Below are positions 17,143 to 25,300 of a DNA stretch of 45,414 nucleotides, in pieces (positions within the stretch are counted from its first letter, which is position 1; each line of letters starts with the position of its first letter). The DNA is taken from positions 1-45,414 of the forward strand of contig CAMSMU010000005.1 in the NCBI GenBank assembly GCA_947061115.1, in the 5' to 3' direction. The translations under genes and the position numbers were made by a program. The DNA is from an uncultured Clostridium sp. (GTDB lineage Bacteria; Bacillota; Clostridia; TANB77; CAG-508). Below the pieces are notes generated by a model. That model did no database searches, had not been told where the DNA came from, and worked only from the letters and a program-made list of their open reading frames with translations.

Positions 17143-17180
17143 AAAAACCACAGCTTAATACATCTAATAGCTGTAGTTTT
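17143..17180 (-). terminator. Terminator of sigma-like unit 1
   Basis: On the minus strand AAAACTACAGCT and AGCTGTGGTTTTT form the stem, followed by a T run. The same hairpin follows units 2 and 3, so it belongs to the duplicated unit. Confidence 0.85.
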
Positions 17181-17188
17181 CAGGCATT

Positions 17189-18214
17189 TTAATTCTTATT
17201 TACAATATATTTTCCATCATCGGATTTTGTTATTAACCCCTTAGTCATTGCAACATATACAGTACTTGAAACAGTTTTCAAATCAATTTTACTTAAAAAG
17301 TGTTTTTGTATTTCTTTAATGGTAAATGAATCTTTGCTAAATATGTATTCTCTTATAATATCTCGAGGTGTTAGTTTCTTTTCTTCTTCTACATTATTTG
17401 TTTTTTTACATAGATCTGACTTTGTACCTACTATAATAAAGTTAGAAAACTCTTGTATAATTTTGGCAATAGTAACAAATGATTCTGGTTCTCTTATTAA
17501 GTATATTTTGATATACTCTTTATGCCGTGCTATTCTAAAATATGGCAAATCATCAATAGTTTTTAAATACTTAAAAAGTGATTTTAAAAAGCTATTAATA
17601 TCTGCAATTGTTTTATAACTAAATAAGAAAACATAATAATTACTAATTACATCAATATATATGCTCTCATTATCCTTTAAATCTTCACTGTACATTGCCT
17701 TTAATTTAGATTTAGCACGATTTTCAATTTTGGATATTGTAGTCTTTGTTTTTATTCCTAGTACTTCCATAATAATATCTCGTGTAATATTGACTGCTCT
17801 ATATAACATAACAATCACCTCTGTGTAACTCAAATAATTTAAGATCATTTTTGTAGCTTTGATAAACAATTCTCTATTTTCAACTTCATCAAAATTTTCT
17901 GTATATGCTATTACATCTTCTAATATTATATTATCATCTTCTTTAGATATTATGTCATCTAACGATATAGTGTTTCCTTCTTTTGTTTTTTTACGTAAAA
18001 GCATGCCAATTTCATTTCTTATACATGTTCCTGCATATGTATTGAATTTTATATTTTTAGACTTATCATAAGTAAGTGCAGCTTTGATTAACCCATTTAA
18101 TCCTATATCAGCACATTCATCGTATTGTTCTTTAGTTTTTGCATTAAAGTGTTTTGCAAAATAATGGACTAATTTTTTATTGTCTTCTATAAGTTTTTGT
18201 TGCTCACTATTCAT
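17189..18214 (-). CDS. Sigma-70-like protein with extra C-terminal winged-helix domain, copy 1
   Basis: This is a 341-residue protein. Residues 1-75 resemble sigma region 2 of the SigE/SigK sporulation family (GLNGLIKAALTYDKSKNIKFNTYAGTCIRNEI), including the -10 recognition helix. Residues 130-175 correspond to region 4 but the helix-turn-helix is degraded (VLGIKTKTTISKIENRAKSK). Residues 185-275 form a conserved segment with no recognised family. The last 60 residues look like a winged helix (REYIFSKDSFTIKEIQKHF ... GLITKSDDGKYIVNKN). An own promoter (18298-18326) and terminator flank the gene. It is the first of three tandem copies. Normal promoter recognition by region 4 looks doubtful; the C-terminal domain may replace it, or the protein may be a decoy or anti-sigma-like competitor. 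Confidence 0.8.
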   Translation of the reverse strand: MNSEQQKLIEDNKKLVHYFAKHFNAKTKEQYDECADIGLNGLIKAALTYDKSKNIKFNTYAGTCIRNEIGMLLRKKTKEGNTISLDDIISKEDDNIILEDVIAYTENFDEVENRELFIKATKMILNYLSYTEVIVMLYRAVNITRDIIMEVLGIKTKTTISKIENRAKSKLKAMYSEDLKDNESIYIDVISNYYVFLFSYKTIADINSFLKSLFKYLKTIDDLPYFRIARHKEYIKIYLIREPESFVTIAKIIQEFSNFIIVGTKSDLCKKTNNVEEEKKLTPRDIIREYIFSKDSFTIKEIQKHFLSKIDLKTVSSTVYVAMTKGLITKSDDGKYIVNKN

Positions 18215-18297
18215 GATATCTCTCCTTATATTTTTATGTTTTAAATAATAATTAAAATACCTCCTTTAATTTAACTTAGACAATCAGTCTTTGTAGT

Positions 18298-18326
18298 ATA
18301 TTATCACAAATTCACCATAATTTCAA
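18298..18326 (-). promoter_or_regulatory. Promoter of sigma-like copy 1
   Basis: On the minus strand TTGAAA (18321-18326), a 17-base spacer and TAATAT (18298-18303). The downstream leader contains a conserved AAAGGAGGTATTTTAATTATT block about 40 bases before the start codon in all three units, as well as the ordinary ribosome binding site. Confidence 0.75.
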
Positions 18327-18348
18327 TATTATTAATTTATAAATTATG

Positions 18349-18386
18349 AAAACCACAGCTTAGATACATCTAATATCTGTGGTTTT
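18349..18386 (-). terminator. Terminator of sigma-like unit 2
   Basis: Same hairpin as at 17143-17180 (AAAACCACAG ... CTGTGGTTTT), nine bases beyond the stop codon of copy 2. Confidence 0.85.
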
Positions 18387-18394
18387 CAGGCATC

Positions 18395-19417
18395 TTAATT
18401 CTTATTTACTACATATTTTCCAGTATCAATTTTTGTTATTAATCCTTTTACTTTTGCCCTATATATAGTATTTAATATAGTTTCATATTCATATTTATCT
18501 GAGAAATATTCTCGTATTTCTCGAGTTGTAAATGAGTCTTTACTAAGCATGTATTTTCTTATTGTATCTGCAACATTTCTATCTGTTATTTTCTTATCTT
18601 TTTTTGTTTTCTTATATAAACTTGATTTTTCACCTACTATAATAAAATTAGAAAATTCTTGTATGATTTGGGCAATAGTGACAAAAGATTCTGGTTCTCT
18701 TAGTAAGTAGATTTTGATATACTCTTTATTCCGTGCTATTTTGAAATATGGCAAATTTTCAATAGTTTTCAAATACTTTAAAAGTGATTTTAAGAAATTA
18801 TTAATGTCTACAATTGTTTCATAACTAAATAAGAAAATATAGTAATTACCAATTAGATCAATATATAACTTCTCTCTATTATTTGCTCTTTTGTTGTAGA
18901 TTTCTTTTATTTTAGTTTTACCACTATATTCAACTTGTGATTCATAACCTCTTGTGAATCCTAATATCTCCCCTGTGCATTTTTGTGTAATATTACCCAT
19001 TCTATACAGCATAACAAGTGTCTCTTTAAATTTTAAATAATTTAAAAGTATTTTTGTGACCTCAATAAATATTTCTCTGTTTTCAGCTTCATCAAAATTT
19101 TCTGTATATGCTATTGTATCTTCTAATATTATATTATCATCTTCTTTAGATATTATCTCTTCAAATGATCTTATATTATTATCTTTTACTTTTTTCCGTA
19201 AATGCGAGCAAATTTCATTTTGTATACATGTTCCTGCATATGAATCGAATTTTATATTTTTAGACTTATCATAAGTAAGTGCAGCTTTGATTAACCCATT
19301 TAATCCCGCAGCAGCACATTCATCATATTCTTCTTGAGTTTTTGTATTAAATTTGTGTACAAAATAATGGACTAATCTTTGATTGTCTTCTATAAGTTTT
19401 TGTTGATCACTATTCAT
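18395..19417 (-). CDS. Sigma-70-like protein with extra C-terminal winged-helix domain, copy 2
   Basis: This 340-residue tandem paralogue of 17189-18214 is about two thirds identical by eye. The N-terminal region 2 is nearly the same (YDKSKNIKFDSYAGTCIQNEI). The region 4 helix-turn-helix is degraded differently (GEILGFTRGYESQVEYSGKTK). The middle segment is strongly conserved (YYIFLFSYETIVDINNFLKSL, then LREPESFVTIAQIIQEFSNFIIVG). The C-terminal winged helix reads DTIRKYMLSKDSFTTREIREYF and ends GKYVVNKN. That the middle and end are better preserved than region 4 suggests those parts carry the selected function. Promoter and terminator are duplicated with the gene. Confidence 0.8.
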   Translation of the reverse strand: MNSDQQKLIEDNQRLVHYFVHKFNTKTQEEYDECAAAGLNGLIKAALTYDKSKNIKFDSYAGTCIQNEICSHLRKKVKDNNIRSFEEIISKEDDNIILEDTIAYTENFDEAENREIFIEVTKILLNYLKFKETLVMLYRMGNITQKCTGEILGFTRGYESQVEYSGKTKIKEIYNKRANNREKLYIDLIGNYYIFLFSYETIVDINNFLKSLLKYLKTIENLPYFKIARNKEYIKIYLLREPESFVTIAQIIQEFSNFIIVGEKSSLYKKTKKDKKITDRNVADTIRKYMLSKDSFTTREIREYFSDKYEYETILNTIYRAKVKGLITKIDTGKYVVNKN

Positions 19418-19499
19418 GATAATTCTCCTTTACTTTTATGTTTTAAACAATAATTAAAATACCTCCTTTAATTCAACTTAAGCAATCAGCCTTTTCAGT

Positions 19500-19528
19500 A
19501 TATTATCACAAGTTTACAATAATTTCAA
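19500..19528 (-). promoter_or_regulatory. Promoter of sigma-like copy 2
   Basis: On the minus strand TTGAAA (19523-19528), a 17-base spacer and TAATAT (19500-19505), in a duplicated leader nearly identical to that of copy 1. Confidence 0.75.
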
Positions 19529-19550
19529 TATTATTAGTTTATAAATTATA

Positions 19551-19587
19551 AAAACCACAACTTAGATACATCTAATAGCTGCGGTTT
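19551..19587 (-). terminator. Terminator of sigma-like unit 3
   Basis: Third copy of the unit terminator hairpin (AAAACCACAA ... GCGGTTTT). It lies just beyond the stop codon at 19597-19599 of the out-of-frame C-terminal fragment. Confidence 0.8.
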
Positions 19588-19596
19588 TCAGGCATT

Positions 19597-20012
19597 TTAA
19601 TTTTTATTTACAACATATTTTCCATAGGATATTCTTCTAATTAATCCTCTTTCATTTGCGTCTTTTATAACCCACCTTACTATTGAATAATTATAAGTGC
19701 CTAAGAAATGTCTGCATATATCTTTAACTTCAAATGAATCTTTAGTTAGCATATACCTTCTTATATATTCAGCATTACTTACCTTTTTGGGTATTGCTAT
19801 TTTCTTATTCTTTGATTTGTTTTTTACTTTAGTATCAGTGTTTTTTCCCTTCTCTTTACTTGTAGATTTAATAACAGTTTCTTCATTATTCTTTTCAGAT
19901 TTAAGTTCTGTAAGAGTTTCTTTAGTCTTATCTACTTTTTCTTTTACTTCAGTATATTTTTCAATTTCTTCTATAATGTTAGCAATGGCAATAAAAGCTA
20001 TAGAATCACAAG
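19597..20012 (-). pseudogene. Out-of-frame C-terminal part of sigma-like copy 3
   Basis: The minus strand encodes, in a frame shifted from the upstream gene, CDSIAFIAIANIIEEIEKY, then a Lys/Glu/Ser-rich linker, then the winged-helix end (YIRRYMLTKDSFEVKDICRHF ... GLIRRISYGKYVVNKN, stop at 19597). It aligns with the ends of copies 1 and 2. No start codon with a ribosome binding site was seen, so it is probably not translated unless by frameshifting. Confidence 0.8.
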
Positions 20013-20639
20013 TTTGCTAATATCTCTAATTTTTTTATGAGAAAAAGATAAGATATAATAATCTTCAGTCATATTAATAGAAAATTTATTATCTACTTGT
20101 AAATTTTCATCATAACATTCTTTCATTTTTCTTCTGGCCTTTTTCTCAATTCTGCTAATATAAGATTGGCTAATTCCTAACATTTTTGCTATAGTCCTCT
20201 GAGTAAAATCACCCATGCGATATAGAATGACAGTCCTTTCTTTATTTTTTAAATAATTTAACACTATGTTTGTAGCATTAATAAAAAATTCATTATTATC
20301 ATATTCATCAAAAGAACTGGTATCTCCAATTATAGCTCCTACGGTTAGAGTATTTCCATTCTCATTTTCACTTAGAGCCATATCCAAAGAACAAGTAAAC
20401 TTATTCTTTTTGTTCTTCCGCAGATACATTAGTATTTCATTTTTTATGCACATTGATGCATATGTTGAAAATTTTGCTTTTTTGGATTTATCATAAGTAC
20501 GAGCAGCTTTAATTAGTCCATACATTCCTTCGCTTGCATAATCATCATGTTCCATTTGATTTTGTGGATTAAATTGATTTACAATATGATGAACTAATCC
20601 TTGATTATTAATAATGAGTTCTTCTTGCTCTTTATTCAT
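19998..20639 (-). CDS. Sigma-70 factor of SigE/SigK type, copy 3, truncated by deletion and frameshift
   Basis: This 213-residue frame has the best preserved sigma regions of the three copies. Region 2 is GLIKAARTYDKSKKAKFSTYASMCIKNEILMYLRK. Region 4 has a canonical helix-turn-helix, FTQRTIAKMLGISQSYISRIEKKARRK. The conserved middle segment begins (LSFSHKKIRDIS) but stops after about 10 residues. Compared with copies 1 and 2, about 40 codons are missing and the frame changes, leaving the C-terminal domain out of frame at 19597-20012. The remaining product could still act as a minimal sigma factor. Promoter at 20722-20750. Confidence 0.82.
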   Translation of the reverse strand: MNKEQEELIINNQGLVHHIVNQFNPQNQMEHDDYASEGMYGLIKAARTYDKSKKAKFSTYASMCIKNEILMYLRKNKKNKFTCSLDMALSENENGNTLTVGAIIGDTSSFDEYDNNEFFINATNIVLNYLKNKERTVILYRMGDFTQRTIAKMLGISQSYISRIEKKARRKMKECYDENLQVDNKFSINMTEDYYILSFSHKKIRDISKLVIL

Positions 20640-20721
20640 GATAATTCTCCTTTACTTTTATGTTTTAAACAATAATTAAAATACCTCCTTTTATTCAACT
20701 TAGACAATCAGTCTTTGCAGT

Positions 20722-20750
20722 ATTGTATCACAAGTTTACAATAATTTCAA
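20722..20750 (-). promoter_or_regulatory. Promoter of sigma-like copy 3
   Basis: On the minus strand TTGAAA (20745-20750), a 17-base spacer and TACAAT (20722-20727). The -10 differs from the TAATAT of copies 1 and 2. Confidence 0.7.
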
Positions 20751-20831
20751 TTATTTTATATTATTAATTTATATTAATCTCTTATTTATTAAATTTTTCA
20801 GATAATAATATATAAAAAAATTATATAAAGT

Positions 20832-20861
20832 AATAAGCCACACATTTATGTGTAGCTTATT
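20832..20861 (-). terminator. Terminator of typA
   Basis: AATAAGCCACACA, loop TTTA, TGTGTAGCTTATT, ten bases beyond the typA stop codon on the minus strand. Confidence 0.85.
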
Positions 20862-20870
20862 TATTATTTT

Positions 20871-22688
20871 CTATTGATCTCCTCTTCTTGCTTGTCTTTC
20901 TCTCATTTTTGAGTCTAATATTTTTTTCCTTAATCTAATATTTTCAGGTGTAACTTCTACTAATTCATCATCAGCTATAAATTCTATAGATTGCTCTAAT
21001 GACATTTTTAATGGTGGCACTAATCTTAATGCTTCATCTGATCCTGATGCTCTTGTATTTGTTAAATGTTTTTCTTTGCATACATTTATTGATATATCTT
21101 CATTTCTTGAGTTTATACCAACTATCATTCCTTCATATACTTCTACTCCTGCACCTATTAATAGTTCTCCTCTAAGCTGAGCATTATATAATCCATATGT
21201 TATTGATGTTCCTGCCTCAAAAGCAACTAAAGTTCCTCTTGATCTTGATTGTATTTCTCCTTTATATTCTCCATATTCCTTAAACACACTTGCCATAGTT
21301 CCTTCGCCTCTTGTATCTGTTAAAAATTCTGTTCTATAACCTATAAGGCCTCTTGCTGGAATATCAAACTCTATTTTTGTATGTCCTGGCTCTGCTGGTT
21401 CCATATTAACCATTTCGCCTTTTCTTTTACCTAATTTTTCTATTACATTACCTACACAATCATCTGGAACATTTACACTTAATGTTTCTATTGGTTCACA
21501 TTTAACACCATTTATTTCTTTAAATATAACTTTTGGCCTTGATACTAATAATTCAAATCCTTCTCTTCTCATATTTTCTATTAATATAGATAAATGTAAT
21601 TCTCCTCTTCCGCAAACCTCAAAGCTTTCTGCCTTGTCTGTTTCTTTTACTCTTAGAGATACATTTCTTTCAAGTTCTTTAAATAATCTATCTCTTATAT
21701 GTCTTGATGTTACAAATTTTCCTTCTTTTCCTGCAAGTGGTCCATCATTTACACTAAATGTCATTGAAACTGTTGGTTCATCTATATTTACAAATGGTAT
21801 TTTTTCTGGATGATCTAAATCGCATATTGTATCGCCTATATTAATATCTGCAATACCTGATACTGCAACTATATCTCCTGCTTTAATTTCTTCTGCTTCA
21901 ACTCTTTTTAGCCCTTCATATGTAAATAATTTTGCAAGCTTTCCTTGCATAGTTTTATCTTCTTTACATATACTAACTGATTGACCTGCTTTTATTGTTC
22001 CTCTTTCTACTCTACCAACTGCAATTCTTCCTAAATAATCATCATAGTCTATATTTGAAACTAATAATTGCATTGTTCCATCGATATCACATTTAGGAGG
22101 ATTAATATGATTTATAATTATGTCAAATATACAAGTTATATTATCACTTTCATCTTCTAAATTCATTTTTGCTATACCATTTTTAGCTGATGCATATATA
22201 ACAGGAGAATCTAATTGTTCGTCTGTTGCATCTAAATCCATAAATAATTCCAATACTTTATCTACTGCTTTTATTGGATTTGCTCCTGGTCTATCTATTT
22301 TATTTATTACTATTATTGGTTGCAAATTTAGTGCTAATGATTTTTTAAGAACTTCTCTTGTTTGTGGCATTGGACCATCAAAAGCGTCAACTACTAAAAG
22401 CACACCATCTACAGTTTTTAAAACTCTTTCTACTTCTCCTTCAAAATCAGCATGTCCAGGTGTATCTACTATATTAATTTTTACATCATTATATATTACT
22501 GATGTATTTTTTGAAAGAATTGTAATTCCTCTTTCTTTTTCTAAATCATTTGAGTCCATAACTCTTTCTTGTACTTGTTCATTATCTCTAAAAACATGGC
22601 TTTGTTTTAAAAGTGCATCTACTAATGTTGTTTTTCCATGATCAACGTGTGCAATTATTGCTATATTTCTAATTTTTTCGTTATTCAT
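20871..22688 (-). CDS. typA: Ribosome-associated GTPase TypA/BipA
   Basis: TypA is a translational GTPase that aids ribosome assembly and stress growth. With the ATG at 22686-22688 (MNNEKIRNIAIIAHVDHGKTTL) it has 605 residues, the normal length. A longer frame upstream would read through the repeat element and is rejected; AAAGGGG precedes the chosen start. G1 is AHVDHGKTT, G3 is DTPGHADF and G4 is NKIDRPGA. The BipA-specific C-terminal half contains GRGELHLSILIENMRREGFE and the C-terminal domain with NEDISINVCKEKHLTNTRASG. The element R3 copy d separates it from the S1-like gene, probably a transcriptional boundary. Confidence 0.97.
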   Translation of the reverse strand: MNNEKIRNIAIIAHVDHGKTTLVDALLKQSHVFRDNEQVQERVMDSNDLEKERGITILSKNTSVIYNDVKINIVDTPGHADFEGEVERVLKTVDGVLLVVDAFDGPMPQTREVLKKSLALNLQPIIVINKIDRPGANPIKAVDKVLELFMDLDATDEQLDSPVIYASAKNGIAKMNLEDESDNITCIFDIIINHINPPKCDIDGTMQLLVSNIDYDDYLGRIAVGRVERGTIKAGQSVSICKEDKTMQGKLAKLFTYEGLKRVEAEEIKAGDIVAVSGIADINIGDTICDLDHPEKIPFVNIDEPTVSMTFSVNDGPLAGKEGKFVTSRHIRDRLFKELERNVSLRVKETDKAESFEVCGRGELHLSILIENMRREGFELLVSRPKVIFKEINGVKCEPIETLSVNVPDDCVGNVIEKLGKRKGEMVNMEPAEPGHTKIEFDIPARGLIGYRTEFLTDTRGEGTMASVFKEYGEYKGEIQSRSRGTLVAFEAGTSITYGLYNAQLRGELLIGAGVEVYEGMIVGINSRNEDISINVCKEKHLTNTRASGSDEALRLVPPLKMSLEQSIEFIADDELVEVTPENIRLRKKILDSKMRERQARRGDQ

Positions 22689-22715
22689 TTTATTTTCCCC
22701 TTTGTTAGTTTTTTT

Positions 22716-22879
22716 AATTAAGTATATTAAAAAAGTGCAGCCCGCGTAAGCGAGCAAATGTAGCGGTTACGTGAAGTGCGATTTGGAGCGATCATCATAA
22801 AATTGTGCAAAAAATCGTAGATTTTTTGTACATTGGAAGAATTGCGACAGCAAGGGCAAACGTTTTAATATACTTAATT
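22716..22879. repeat. Structured element, family R3 copy d, with 17-bp locus-specific inverted ends
   Basis: Perfect inverted ends lie at 22716-22732 and 22863-22879, the latter touching the stop codon of the S1-like gene. The interior is GC-rich for this genome: GTGCAGCCCGCGTAAGCGAGC (22735-22755), then TGTAGCGGTTACG and GGAGCGATC, a hairpin GTGCAAAAAATC / GATTTTTTGTAC, and GCGACAGCAAGGGC (22844-22857). Reverse-complemented, it shares TTGCTGTCG and the GCGCG...TGCACT-type end with copies a and b. It is a candidate RNA or palindromic mobile element. Confidence 0.7.
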
Positions 22880-23950
22880 TTATATTGTTTCCTCTTTACT
22901 ACTATATTCACTAGAAGTACCTTCTAATTCTCTAATTGATAATTCTATCTTTTTATTTTCTAAATTCATATCTATTATCTTTGCATTTACTTCTTCACCA
23001 ATTTCTAATTTTTCTTCTGGCTTAGATATTCTATCTTCTGATATTTGAGAAATATGTATTAATCCTTCTACTCCCTTATCTATTTCAGCAAATGCACCAA
23101 ATGGCATAAATTTCTTGATTTTTACTTTTACTATATCTCCGACTTTATATAAGATATTTTCCCATGGATTTACTCCTTTACCTTCATATGTAAGTTGCAT
23201 TCTTTTATTTTCTTTATCTAAAGTCTTTATTTTAACTATTATTTCTTGATCTTGTTTTAAAATTTCATTTGGATTAGCATTTCTTTCCCATGACATTTCA
23301 GATATATGTAGTAATCCCTGAACTCCACCTAAATCTATAAAAGCTCCATATGAGCAAATGCTTGCAACTTTGCCTTTATATTCTTTATTTACATCTACAT
23401 TATTCCAAAATTCTTCTTCTTTTTGTTTTCTTTCTTCATCTATAACTACTTTTGCTGAACCAATTATTCTATGCTCTTTAGGTTCATATTCTATAACTTT
23501 AAATCTAACTGTATCTGTTTGATTTGCTGATAATGATATTGGAATAAATATTCTGATTCCTTTATAATTAACTACTAATCCTTTTTCATTTTTTTCTGAA
23601 ACTTTTTCTTCAAAAATTTCATTATTATTTACTTTTTCTTCAAATTCTTTTCTTATTTGTGCATTTTTTCTTTTTTTGCATGATAACAGTACATTTCCTT
23701 GACCATCATTTAGTTTTACTACATCTGCTGTTATTGTGTCTCCTACTTTTAATTCATTTGATGGAACTGAATTTTCATCAAATGAATATTCACTTTTAGG
23801 TATTATACCATCTGCTTTATATCTTATATCTAATATTATTTCCTCATTTTTTGTTATAGTAATTATTTTACCTTCTACTATTTTTCCTAATTTTTGTCCT
23901 TTCATTGAGTTATTTAACAACTCTTCAAAAGAAAGATTTTCGTCATTCAT
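22880..23950 (-). CDS. rpsA: S1 RNA-binding domain protein (ribosomal protein S1-like)
   Basis: This 356-residue protein has four tandem S1 (OB-fold) domains at about 18-92, 105-170, 190-258 and 275-343. Domain 3 reads GKVASICSYGAFIDLGGVQGLLHISEMSW and domain 4 VKIKKFMPFGAFAEIDKGVEGLIHISQIS. Four domains is the usual number in low-GC Gram-positives, where the protein is shorter than six-domain E. coli S1. It follows cmk-plsC closely, a gene order common in Clostridia. The start has AAAGGATAGG upstream. Confidence 0.9.
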   Translation of the reverse strand: MNDENLSFEELLNNSMKGQKLGKIVEGKIITITKNEEIILDIRYKADGIIPKSEYSFDENSVPSNELKVGDTITADVVKLNDGQGNVLLSCKKRKNAQIRKEFEEKVNNNEIFEEKVSEKNEKGLVVNYKGIRIFIPISLSANQTDTVRFKVIEYEPKEHRIIGSAKVVIDEERKQKEEEFWNNVDVNKEYKGKVASICSYGAFIDLGGVQGLLHISEMSWERNANPNEILKQDQEIIVKIKTLDKENKRMQLTYEGKGVNPWENILYKVGDIVKVKIKKFMPFGAFAEIDKGVEGLIHISQISEDRISKPEEKLEIGEEVNAKIIDMNLENKKIELSIRELEGTSSEYSSKEETI

Positions 23951-23994
23951 TAATTTTACCTATCCTTTTTTATTTTTAACTTTTATATTATATA

Positions 23995-25299
23995 TTAAAC
24001 TTTTTCCTTTGTCAACATAATTATATTATCCATAACTACTTTTGTTGCTTCATTTTGCCAATTTTCATTATTTTCTTTAATTTTTTGTATATCTATTGGT
24101 TTACCATAATTAAATGTTAATTTTGTAAATGGTTTAAATGAACCTTGTACACCTGCTGGAATTATTTTAACTTTTGCCTTTTCTGCCAAATACACTGCAC
24201 CATTTTTCATTTTTACATTTTTATCTAAGCCTTTTCTTGTTCCTTCTGGAAATATTCCTAATACTTCTTTATTTTTTAAAGCTTTTAGGCATATTTTTAT
24301 AGAACTTATATCTCCTGAATCTCTTTTAACTGGTATTATGTCAAAAAGATATGCAAGCCATGAAAGGATTCTAAATCTTAGTAAATCTGCTTTTCCAACA
24401 AATCTAATTTTAAATTTACTGCAAAGTACATATCCTGCTGCATCTAAATAATTTACATGATTAGAGCATATTATATATCCTTCATCTTTTGGTAAATTTT
24501 CTAATCCTACAAATTTGGGTCTATATGCTAATCTATATAATCCTCCTAATATTGCTTTTACTATTTTTCTTTGTATTATTTTTCCTTTAGTGTCTTTTGC
24601 TGGCTCATATCCCTTTTCAATTCTAGCTAATATTTTTTTCTTTTTGTCAATTATTTTTATTACTTTCTTTTCTACTTGTTTTATTGATAGTTTTGTTGTA
24701 TCTAGATATACTGCATCCTCTGCTTGTTTTAGTGGAGATATTTCTCTATTTGAATCGTATTCATTTCTTTTTTTTATGTCTTCTAATGTTTTATCATATG
24801 ATACATCAATGCCTCTTTCTATATTTTGTTTATATCTTCTTTTAGCAATTTCTTCATCTGATGCATCTAAATATATTTTAACTTCTGCATTTGGGAAGAC
24901 TGTAGTTCCTATGTCTCTTCCTTCCATAATTATATCTACATTTTCTCCCATTCTTCTTTGTAATTGAGTCATTTTATCTCTCACACATTGAATTGCAGAA
25001 AATTCTGAAACATTTTTGTCAATTTCTGGAGTTCTAATTTCTTTTGTAACATTTTTTCCATTTAATAATACGATCTGTCCCTCATCACCTTTTTTTATTT
25101 CAATTGAAATCTTATCTATCATTTCATTTAATTTTTTAGGATCTTTTGATGAAATATTTTCTTGTAGTGCGTTTAGTGTTACACATCTATACATTGCTCC
25201 TGTATCTATTACAGTAAGTCCTAATTTTTCTGCTACTAATTTTGTTATTGTTCCTTTTCCAGTTCCTGCTGGTCCATCAACTGCTACAACAAAAGACAT
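23995..25299 (-). CDS. cmk: Cytidylate kinase fused to 1-acylglycerol-3-phosphate acyltransferase
   Basis: This is a 434-residue fusion. Residues 1-220 are cytidylate kinase: P-loop VDGPAGTGKGT, IDTGAMYR, and IMEGRDIGTTVFPNAEVKIYLDA. Residues 235-434 are a PlsC acyltransferase: a hydrophobic entry segment, the catalytic NHVNYLD (HX4D), and the acceptor motif FPEGTRKG, followed by PAGVQGSFKPF. One half makes CDP for nucleotides and CDP-diacylglycerol; the other makes phosphatidic acid, so both feed phospholipid synthesis. Separate neighbouring genes are the common arrangement in Clostridia. AGGAGGAAATAAATAAT precedes the ATG. The start lies one base after the stop of the upstream P-loop gene. 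Confidence 0.93.
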   Translation of the reverse strand: MSFVVAVDGPAGTGKGTITKLVAEKLGLTVIDTGAMYRCVTLNALQENISSKDPKKLNEMIDKISIEIKKGDEGQIVLLNGKNVTKEIRTPEIDKNVSEFSAIQCVRDKMTQLQRRMGENVDIIMEGRDIGTTVFPNAEVKIYLDASDEEIAKRRYKQNIERGIDVSYDKTLEDIKKRNEYDSNREISPLKQAEDAVYLDTTKLSIKQVEKKVIKIIDKKKKILARIEKGYEPAKDTKGKIIQRKIVKAILGGLYRLAYRPKFVGLENLPKDEGYIICSNHVNYLDAAGYVLCSKFKIRFVGKADLLRFRILSWLAYLFDIIPVKRDSGDISSIKICLKALKNKEVLGIFPEGTRKGLDKNVKMKNGAVYLAEKAKVKIIPAGVQGSFKPFTKLTFNYGKPIDIQKIKENNENWQNEATKVVMDNIIMLTKEKV

Positions 25300-25300
25300 A

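Noticed and set aside
17143..20770. CRISPR-like or VNTR array
   Set aside because: The repeats are three 1.2-kb gene units, not short repeats with spacers.
22120..22641. 173-codon plus-strand frame opposite typA
   Set aside because: Shadow of typA; the typA frame has full GTPase motifs.
22689..22757. Longer N-terminus of TypA
   Set aside because: It would translate through the R3 element; the internal ATG has AAAGGGG and the conserved family N-terminus.
24515..24967. 150-codon plus-strand frame opposite cmk-plsC
   Set aside because: Shadow frame with no initiation signal.
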